Below are positions 57,005 through 64,000 of a DNA stretch of 64,000 nt, in pieces. How positions within the stretch are numbered: the first letter of the stretch is position 1; the number at the start of each line of letters is the position of its first letter. Location of the stretch: positions 1 through 64,000 of the forward strand of contig NW_027484918.1 of the NCBI RefSeq assembly GCF_050908995.1, in the 5' to 3' direction. The position numbers and the translations under genes were made by a program. The notes under the pieces are model-generated. The model did not search any database, was not told the DNA's origin, and saw only the letters and a program-made list of their open reading frames with translations. This DNA comes from Andrena cerasifolii. Lineage: Eukaryota > Arthropoda > Insecta > Hymenoptera > Andrenidae.

Positions 57005-57078
57005 CGGGGCGACGGGGCTCGAACCCAAGACCTCCGCGGTACGAGTCAGCCGCCTAACCAACTCCCCCAAACGCCGTC
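57005..57078 (-). tRNA. tRNA-like sequence: decayed tRNA or tRNA-derived SINE head
   Basis: On the minus strand a 74-nt stretch contains a good B box (GGGTTCGAGCCCC) and an A-box-like GGGGGAGTTGGTTAGG at tRNA spacing, with CGT at the anticodon position (threonine-type if real). The acceptor stem pairs at only about four positions and the anticodon stem does not pair properly, so a functional tRNA is unlikely. Confidence 0.4.
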
Positions 57079-57139
57079 TCTGACATTAGTCTTTTCCGAA
57101 TGGTACATATAGCGAAACCAACGGAGCGTCACATATGTG

Positions 57140-57140
<1 letters not shown>

Positions 57141-57179
<39 letters not shown>
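57141..57179. repeat. (CA)n microsatellite
   Basis: About nineteen CA dinucleotides. Confidence 0.95.
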
Positions 57180-57616
57180 CGTCGGCGTATAATAATTTAT
57201 TTTTATGAGAAATTTTATCAGAAATTGTTTCGAACGATGTCGGGAATGATTTTCTCGGGGAAAGGATTTCTCGACACCGCGTCTTCGAGAAAAAGAGAGG
57301 AGCATTACTTTAAAGTTAAAATTCTAGGAGGGAAAGAGACACCACTACATAGGGGATAGAATCGCATGCATTCTAAAGCTAACTGTATTTCAAAGCGTTC
57401 CGATTTAACGTCGCTGCGTATCGCGCGATCTCGCGTAATTCGAATCCTCTGGAACGGCCGCGCAGAGTGATGTCACTTGGCAGCGCGAAGAATGAAATGT
57501 AACACAGAAACGCAGAATCTTAAAATTAGATGACGGGGAGGATGATGGATGAGTGAAATGGTACAAATCATATACGTTTAAGATATATATTGTTACAAAT
57601 CATAAAAGAATATAAT
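57180..57616. other. Non-coding sequence, possible left part of the Polinton-like element
   Basis: No supported gene. The stretch 57372-57535 (TTCTAAAGCTAAC...CAGAATCTTAAAATTA) resembles 58580-58745 (TTTTAAAGCTACC...CGAATCTTAGAATTA), so the two probably derive from one duplication flanking the minus-strand gene. A terminal inverted repeat cannot be identified. Confidence 0.4.
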
Positions 57617-58446
57617 TTAACATTTTTTACTACGAGCATCATGCACAATATGATTGATTGCACATGCTAACAATTCACAATCAATCAATGAATGCTGTTC
57701 GAAGTGTTCGCTTTCAGAAATTAATTTTACATAATCTGTTGGCGCGGTAGCGCTACGTAGAACGTCTACGAAAGTGGCATATTTACTGCTTACAGAGTAC
57801 ATATTTTCAGTTAGCCACGTATACATATGTTCAATGCAATGATTGTACGCGAATAATTTACACATCGTGGCTTCAGTCATATATATGACAACGCGATTAT
57901 CGGTGATTTTAATAAGTTGATCATCATGCATACGCGTGAACTCTAGTCGTAAATGATCAATTATAATGTGAGTTTGGGGCGATGTTGCGTTGCTGCGTAA
58001 TCGTTGGAGTATGTCCACCTCGTTTTGTAGCAGGAGCTTCCACGTAGACATTGAAAAGCTTAACTCGCTGCCTTTATTGTCGGCTATGGCGATCTCAACG
58101 TGACACAAATCCATACCAATGCGAATTCCTATAGTTAGACGTTTATAAGCTGTTGCAGTCAGTGGATAATCACGCCCCAGGATCCGTACGATTGATGATT
58201 TCGATGTTTTCATCGTTTTTAGCGATACGGATCCAGAACTGTAAGAAACAAGTACATGAAATTAATACTTCGGTCGTTTGCGTTTACAGTGAATGAAGTA
58301 AATGAAAAGTGTATAGTAACGTGTACATACCTCATATTGGATTGTTGATGATGATGTAGTTGTTGCTGCTGTTGTTCACATTTATTTGGAAACCCACCAT
58401 CGTTGCCGGCTGCGCAGGATGAATCGTTTAAGCTGTGTTTGTACAT
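57617..58446 (-). CDS. Two-exon gene of unknown function in the Polinton-like element
   Basis: Exon 1 is 58446-58331 and exon 2 is 58238-57617. They are joined over a 92-bp intron with donor GTATGT and acceptor TTTCTTACAG, which keeps the frame and gives 245 residues. The N-terminus carries a Gln/His-rich patch (CEQQQQQLHHHQQ); the rest is soluble-looking with no membrane segment. The C-terminal part (SESEHFEQHSLIDCELLACA) matches a broken frame at 62853-63008, so the gene exists in at least two copies in this element. I do not recognise the family. It faces away from the polymerase gene and shares a ~0.5-kb intergenic region with it. Start at 58446 (MYKHSLND); an ATG 12 bases upstream is also in frame. 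Confidence 0.7.
58239..58330 (-). other. Spliceosomal intron of the unknown gene
   Basis: Starts GTATGTACAC and ends TTGTTTCTTACAG, 92 bp. Removal joins the exons in frame. Confidence 0.72.
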
Positions 58447-58505
58447 TTTGATGTGCACTATATTTTTTACGGAGTACCGTCTGTTCCGTCAAAGTCACTG
58501 AGGCT

Positions 58506-58549
58506 ACTGAGCGATTGATGGAATAGCGTCCAAGAGCTCGGCTTAAATA
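58506..58549 (-). promoter_or_regulatory. Candidate core promoter for the minus-strand gene
   Basis: TATTTAAG (58549-58542) with a TCAGT arthropod-type initiator at 58510-58506, plus a weaker CCATCAATC start nearer the usual 30-bp spacing. It lies about 60 bp upstream of the ATG. Suggestive only. Confidence 0.4.
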
Positions 58550-59019
58550 GAGGTGCAATTGCCTCCCCCACCACAGCATTTTATTTTAAAGCTACCAATT
58601 TTTCCATAATGTTTTCCAATCTTAACATCGCAGCATATCGCGCGGTTGTATGTAATTTGAGCCCCACCTTCAAGGATAAAAGTCTCGACACGTGTTGAAT
58701 GTAATATAATATCTGTGAAAGCGCCGAATCTTAGAATTATGCGGCGTCAGCAGAAACTGTGTCGGAGGATTTTGCGCGCTAATTCGTCATACGCGCGAAT
58801 CATAGAAAGAATTATGCTGTATCGGTAGAAACTGCACAGAACCATGCTGGGACGGATCGCCGTTTTTGCATGCGGTGCATTCGAGTGAGGGGGTACGCCA
58901 AAAGAGTTAGGCAGAGATACCAAACCATGGTATCAGTCTTAAAAAGCGCACTCTAAACTGCACAAAGCCTCAAATCGTTGCAATGTGTTGCGAGGAAAAG
59001 ACATATTTCATTTACAACC

Positions 59020-62000
59020 ATGGGAGAATTCGCGCAAGTAGAACGCCAATTGTTGGATCAATCTGCGCGATTGATTTCACAGGAAGAATACCTCGCGTGG
59101 GAAGAACGGTGCAACGAGTGCATCGAATCGTTGGAAGAACACAGCCGAGTGAAACGCCCGCGATTATCGATCGGTGTTCAACAATCGCTGGTTGCTCGAA
59201 TCGCTCATCTCGAAGGACTAAAATATTCGTTGCGCGGACGTTTCATGCATGAAGGTGCTGGACATTCGAGCACAGGACTTTTGTGGCGCGAAATAGGCAC
59301 TGCGTTCGATACCCGCGTATTAACTGGTGCAGTGTTAAATTCGAACTATATCGAGCCGCGCAACTTCCTCGAGGATGCGGGGACCATTGTGCTGGAGTAT
59401 GTACGAGGCGCCTTGAGGAAACATCAGAACCTCAAAGTGAACACTGTGTTCAACGGCGAATTTGTGGCGGGGGACAAACATGCTTGTAAAAGCATCAATA
59501 CCCGGAACTGCGAACTCTTCGGTACATGTGATCTACAGGAGTGGTACCAACGATGCGTCATCGAACCCACCCTGGCATCGTTGGAAGAGTTTCAGGAACG
59601 CGATAGCGGATGGGCATTGATGAGGATTCTCAACCTAACCGTCAACGTTAATAAGTACAATCCGCTGCGCGCAGGGTGCCACTTCAAGTTGCCACGGGAA
59701 ATATTGATGAAGAAAGCGACAATTAGCGTGCGATCCGAGGATAACGCCTGCTTCGCGCGGGCAGTGGTCGCAGCTCTCCATCCCGCCGACAGAAACCCTC
59801 ATCGGCCAAGTTCATATCCACATTATACATTGGTGCTAAATCTCCAAGACATTGAGTTTCCAATGTACCTAGAGCAGCTTGGGAAGTTTGAGCGGCAGAA
59901 CGGCATCTCCGTCAACGTGTACACCTTCGGGATGGAGAAAGGATCGACGGTCTTTCCGCTGCGTCTCACCAGCCAAAAGAGGGATCGACACGTCAATCTG
60001 CTCTACACGCCGAATCATGAGCACGGTGATGTAGGGCACTTTGTGCTGATCAAGGACTTATCCCGACTGGTGAGCATGCAGTTGAGCAGGCATAGAGAAA
60101 AAAAATTCATCTGCGATCGGTATGTACATAAACTTATGAAGCGTTGAAAAATATCGTTGAAAAAAAATTAAATAAAAAAAAAATTTTGATTTTTTTTGCA
60201 GATGCATGCACTACTTTGGATCTGCCGAGAAGTTGGAGGCCCATTCGCTGGACTGCGGGCAAATGAATGATTGCGCCATCCTGTTGCCCAGCGTAGGAAA
60301 CAATCTGCTCAAATTCAGCAACCACTGTATGAAGGAGCGGCTCCCCTTCATGGTGTACGCCGATCTTGAGTGCATCATTGAAAAAACAGAGGACAATCAC
60401 CGAATGGGTGAAATGGATAGTAAATTGCGCGCGTATCAACACCATAAAGTGCACAGCATTGCATATTATATGCATTGCTCGTACGATACATCACTGTCGA
60501 CGTATCGATGTCGCCGCGACGCGGATTGTGTTTCATGGTTCGTCAACGAACTGGAAAATTTTGCAAACTTCGCCAAACCCATTCTGACCAGCAATGTTCC
60601 CATGCTTGATTTAACTCCCGAACAATGGACGACATTTCGCGATGCAACACACTGTCATATTTGCGAAGAACCATTCAAGGCTGAAGATGTACGAGTTCGC
60701 GATCATTGCCATCTATCCGGACGCTTTAGAGGCCCAGCACATTCGGAGTGCAATTTAAATTATAAAAATGCGTTTTACATCCCCATAGTTTTCCATAATT
60801 TATCCGGCTACGATTCGCATTTCATTATCGAGGAAATAGCTACCGCTTTCGAAGGCAGCGTTGACGTATTGCCCATAACGAAAGAAAAGTACATTTCATT
60901 CACAAAAAATGTTGAAGATACGGCTGACTCAGACTCGCGAAAATGTATTAAATTGCGATTCATCGATTCGTACAAATTTCTCAATACCAGTCTCGACAAA
61001 TTAGCATCTTTTCTTAGCGCGGATAAATTAAAAATTTTACGATCCGAATTTGAAACATTATCCATCGAAGATTTCAATTTATTGACGCGAAAGGGTGTAT
61101 TTCCATACGAATACCTTGATTGCGCGAACAAGCTGCAGGATCCATGCTTACCACCGCGCGAGTCATTCTACAGTTCGTTAACGGGTGAGACTGTATCCAA
61201 GAGTGATTACGCGCACGCCGAGATTGTCTGGCAGCGTTTCGGGATTAGAACTTTGGGCGAATACAGCGACTTGTATTTGAAAACAGATGTCTTGTTATTG
61301 GCAGATATTTTTGAAAATTTTCGCGAAAGTTGTATCAAGAGTTACGGATTAGATTCAGCGCATTATTATACTTTACCTGGCTTTACGTGGGATGCCATGC
61401 TAAAACATACCAAAATTACATTCGAATTGCTCACAGACGTTGATATGGTCATGTTTATCGAACGCGGTATACGTGGCGGTTTAAGCCAATGTTCCGGAAG
61501 ATACGCACACGCCAATAACAAGTACATGTCATCTTACAACCCATCGGAACAGTCATCGTACTTGATGTACTTTGACGTGAACAATTTGTACGGATGGGCA
61601 ATGTGCCAGCCCCTACCATACGCCAAATTCCAATGGGTCGAAGATGTCGCAAATTTTGACGTGTCTTCGATCGCTGTCGATTCGCCTACGGGATACATTC
61701 TCGAGGTAGATTTGGAATATCCGCAACGTCTGCATGACGCTCACGCCGATCTACCGTTCTGCCCGACGCGTGCCAAACCATCTGGCAGCAGACAGGACAA
61801 GTTACTCGCGACGGTATACGATAAGCAGCGTTACGTTATCCATTATCGCAACCTGCAGCAGTGCACGAGTCACGGTCTTCGTATTACAAAGATACACCGC
61901 GCGCTTCAATTCGCTCAATCTCCCTGGCTCCGCGATTACATCGAACTCACTACACGGTTTAGAACATGCGCGACAAACGACTTTGAAAAAAATTTGTACA

Positions 62001-62788
62001 AATTGATGAACAACGCAGTATTCGGTAAAACTATGGAAAATGTGCGAAATCAGGTGGACGTAAAACTTTTAACACATTGGGAAGGGCGATATGGTGCGGA
62101 GGCAATGATCGCGAAACCGAATTTCCACAGCAGAAGTGTTTTTTCGGAAAATTTAATAGCTGTTGAATTGCGAAAACTCGAGGTGAAATTCAACAAACCG
62201 ATATATGTGGGTATGTGCATTCTAGACATATCAAAAATTTGTTTGTACGAATTTCATCACGAGTACATGTCTCCACTATATGGCCAAAAATGTAAAATTC
62301 TATACACAGACACTGATAGCCTCATCTATCACATTCGATGCGATGATATCTACGAGTCCGTGAAACGCAATATCGATAGATTCGACACAAGCGATTATCC
62401 TACTGACAATACATATAATATTCCGCGTTTAAATAAGAAGGTTCCGGGGCTGATGAAGGACGAAAATAATGGGATGATAATGACCGAATTCGTAGGTCTT
62501 AGAGCGAAAATGTATGCACTTCGCGTAGACGGTAAAAAAGATACGAAAAAAGCGAAAGGCGTCAAGACCAACGTCATAGCCAGAACGATAACTTTCGACG
62601 ACTACGCGCAGTGTTTGCAAAAGGAGATCGAAATGGTTCGCAGACAATCATGCATACGGTCTAAATTGCATAAAGTGTACACCATTTCAGAATCCAAAAT
62701 CGCTCTAAATCCATACGACGACAAGCGGTATATCGTACCCGATTCGACCGACACTCTGCCCTGGGGACATTATAAAATTCCGTTGTAA
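59020..62788 (+). CDS. Protein-primed family B DNA polymerase (Polinton/Maverick type), two exons
   Basis: Replicates the element. Exon 1 is 59020-60119 and exon 2 is 60202-62788, 1228 residues when joined; the ATG at 59020 has the better context (CAACCATGG), though one at 58978 is in frame. In order: an N-terminal region with CFARAVVAALHP (about 245-256); a zinc finger whose cysteines are split by the intron (C365, C368, H381, C385); the 3'-5' exonuclease with YADLEC (D421, E423), FHNLSGYDSHF (D571) and YLKTDVLLLAD (about 725-729); between the first two exonuclease motifs a Cys/His insert like endonuclease VII (CHIC...DHCH...AHSECN, about 518-550); then polymerase motifs FDVNNLYGW (D825), KLMNNAVFGKT (about 967-977) and YTDTDS (D1070, D1072). 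All catalytic aspartates are present and both exons are open. DNA_pol_B_2-type genes of this form are common in insect Polintons and related adintovirus-like elements. Confidence 0.9.
60120..60201 (+). other. Spliceosomal intron in the polymerase gene
   Basis: 82 bp, donor GTATGT, acceptor TTTTTTTTGCAG. Splicing rebuilds the split arginine codon and brings the two cysteines of a zinc finger together (CDR then CMHYF). Without splicing the frame stops at 60147. Confidence 0.85.
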
Positions 62789-62852
62789 AATTCCATTATA
62801 AAAATATTATAAAAAAGAAATTTGAACTTGATGAAACTACACATCATGTTGA

Positions 62853-63008
62853 GACGAAGTTTTCAAATTTGCGAGCGTGTTATAGCGGTGCGATGTCGTC
62901 GAGGAAACTTTAGACTCGTGCTGCGCTGTTAAAGCTATACGTGATAGTGAATATTTCGATAATAAATCTCTTGTTGATTGCGAACTGCTGGCATTTGCCT
63001 TTGAATGA
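62853..63008 (+). pseudogene. Relic C-terminal copy of the unknown 245-residue gene
   Basis: Plus-strand frame with one internal TAG. Its residues around SEYFDNKSLVDCELLAFA align with SEHFEQHSLIDCELLACA at the end of the minus-strand gene at 57617, and similarity runs back over about 40 residues. It lies between polymerase and integrase, opposite in strand to the intact copy. Confidence 0.65.
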
Positions 63009-63142
63009 TATTTTCGACGGCGCTGGCAGCAAAATGTTAAATAAATTGTTCACATATGTATAACATTGTATTTATTGAACCATGTATTATTATTATTATT
63101 ATTATTTTACAATACATTATGTTTATTTATCCAAGAATTGTG

Positions 63143-64000
63143 TTATTTATCAAACCCCAACCACTTGACGTATACCTTATCCCGCTTTCTACGCAGCACT
63201 TTTTCCACTAGATACACATCAGGATCGGTGACGCGTTGCAGCTCGTGTTCATAGAATCCTCCGGCAACGGGTTTTCCACAGGAATCGACGAGCAGATACG
63301 TCGCGGGATTAGTTGTCTGTACTTTGGCTATCTCGAACACCTCCGTTGTCCAATTCGGCGTATAGCCTTTATCGAAGATGGTTTTAAATTTGCTCACGCG
63401 CACAAACTCGCCCAACTCGAATCTCGCTGGAGCAGCGATCTTTAGGTTGCTGTATACTGTGGCTAGCAGCTTGTCGGCGATCGCAGGGGTCACATCGCAA
63501 GGACGCATTCCGATGGTTCTATGTTTTCGCGCGTTATACTCTGCAAGTAGACGCAGTAGCGAATCGATCCATCTATAGGTTCCATTGAGCGTAAACAGTT
63601 TCCACGTATTGTTCTTCAAAGTTCGATTGAAACGTTCTACGACGGAGGCCTTCATCACCGAATACGTTGAATAATGATTAATGTCATGCTTCTTCAAGAG
63701 TTTCTGTACATCGGTGTTGTAAAATTCTTTTCCTTGATCGGTTTGCAAATTTTTCGGATATCGATCTCTAAATATTTTTGCAAACGCTTTAGTCACCTCA
63801 GCGCCACTTTTAGTCTTGAGCGGCAACGCCCATGCATACTTGCTCAACACATCGATGACGGTGAGTATGTAGTGGTGACCCTGGTTGAATCGCGAGTATG
63901 GACGCATTTCTACAATGTCAGCTTGCCACAGATCGTCGTATCCACGCACTATGACGCGCCTCCGAGGAAAATGTCTTCGAGCTGGAGCGTGCAATTCCTC
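63143..64000 (-). CDS. Polinton/Maverick-type integrase, partial, with broken chromodomain
   Basis: Retroviral-type (rve) integrase expected to insert the element DNA. The frame is open to the right edge, so the N-terminus is outside the window. The DDE core is complete: LWQADIVEM, LQTDQGKEFYN and ASVVERFNRTLK, with 33 residues between the last two acidic residues. The C-terminal part holds a chromodomain-like segment (DVYLVEKVLRRKRDKVYVKW). The stop (63143-63145) falls inside that domain: the same frame continues with HNSWINKHNVL before the next stop, and an SW-containing segment is the expected end of a chromodomain. A late nonsense mutation has therefore probably shortened the protein by about a dozen residues. 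It is convergent with the polymerase gene. Confidence 0.85.
   Translation of the reverse strand, partial: EELHAPARRHFPRRRVIVRGYDDLWQADIVEMRPYSRFNQGHHYILTVIDVLSKYAWALPLKTKSGAEVTKAFAKIFRDRYPKNLQTDQGKEFYNTDVQKLLKKHDINHYSTYSVMKASVVERFNRTLKNNTWKLFTLNGTYRWIDSLLRLLAEYNARKHRTIGMRPCDVTPAIADKLLATVYSNLKIAAPARFELGEFVRVSKFKTIFDKGYTPNWTTEVFEIAKVQTTNPATYLLVDSCGKPVAGGFYEHELQRVTDPDVYLVEKVLRRKRDKVYVKWLGFDK

Larger units (their letters stand above)
57372..64000. mobile_element. Polinton/Maverick-like DNA element, partial
   Basis: The combination of protein-primed DNA polymerase B and an rve integrase within 5 kb, with a third element gene, defines a self-synthesising Polinton/Maverick-like element (or an endogenised adintovirus-like relative). 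Capsid, packaging ATPase and protease genes are not in the window and may lie to the right. The left boundary is a guess, since no terminal repeat is seen. Polymerase is on plus; the unknown gene and integrase are on minus. Confidence 0.75.

Noticed and set aside
57005..57078. Functional tRNA-Thr(CGT)
   Set aside because: A and B boxes are good but acceptor and anticodon stems do not pair properly.
59020..60147. Separate 389-residue gene upstream of the polymerase
   Set aside because: It ends shortly after a GTATGT donor; joining to 60202 restores the frame and a zinc finger, so it is exon 1 of the polymerase.

Overview
This window looks like a chromosome-end or subtelomeric region of an insect, most plausibly a hymenopteran. 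The main reasons are short C-strand tracts of an 11-base telomere-type motif (CCCAGACCTAA on the plus strand, TTAGGTCTGGG on the other) and R1/TRAS-type non-LTR retrotransposons sitting inside that motif. There is also a Polinton/Maverick-like DNA element whose genes carry short spliceosomal introns. As I recall, TTAGG-derived 11-mers of this kind are reported from Hymenoptera; the taxon is an inference. I see no clear host gene.

Layout, left to right. 1-7043: GC-rich satellite with a 982-bp unit, built from ~188-bp subrepeats and organised as a strictly alternating dimer. 7271-7312: telomere motif, interrupted by LINE-A (7313 to about 15855, minus strand; intact ORF1 and ORF2). 15856 to about 16240: 5'-truncated 3' end of a related LINE. 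About 16500-18478: a second block of the same satellite, ending at the same unit phase as the first and passing straight into telomere motif. 18479-33052: A-rich telomere-derived array with a 1616-bp higher-order unit that carries a short poly(A) retroposon. It is split by LINE-B (23003-30346, minus strand), which has a 16-bp target-site duplication. 33053-54486: almost pure A/T sequence holding four 1.85-1.9 kb LTR-like islands (TG...CA ends), three direct and one inverted, the last two forming a large inverted repeat. 54487-56790: decayed Ty3/gypsy gag-pol. About 57370-64000: Polinton/Maverick-like element with a two-exon protein-primed DNA polymerase B, a two-exon gene of unknown function, a relic copy of that gene, and an integrase with a broken chromodomain running off the right edge.

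How it fits together. LINE-A, LINE-B and the short retroposon all join their poly(A) tails to the telomere-type motif at the same base (GACC|T). All lie in the same orientation, and the two insertions whose far side can be read have 16-17 bp target duplications. This is the signature of a telomere-motif-specific target-primed retrotransposition system of TRAS/SART type, apparently including a small non-autonomous partner. The three LINE 3' ends share a folded structure whose stems change sequence but keep pairing. Both full elements have a stop/start overlap (TGATG, TAATG) at the ORF1-ORF2 junction. LINE-B's 5' end can be drawn in an HDV-ribozyme-like topology. Its ORF1 frame breaks fall on C homopolymers and all shift the frame the same way, which suggests base under-calling rather than decay.
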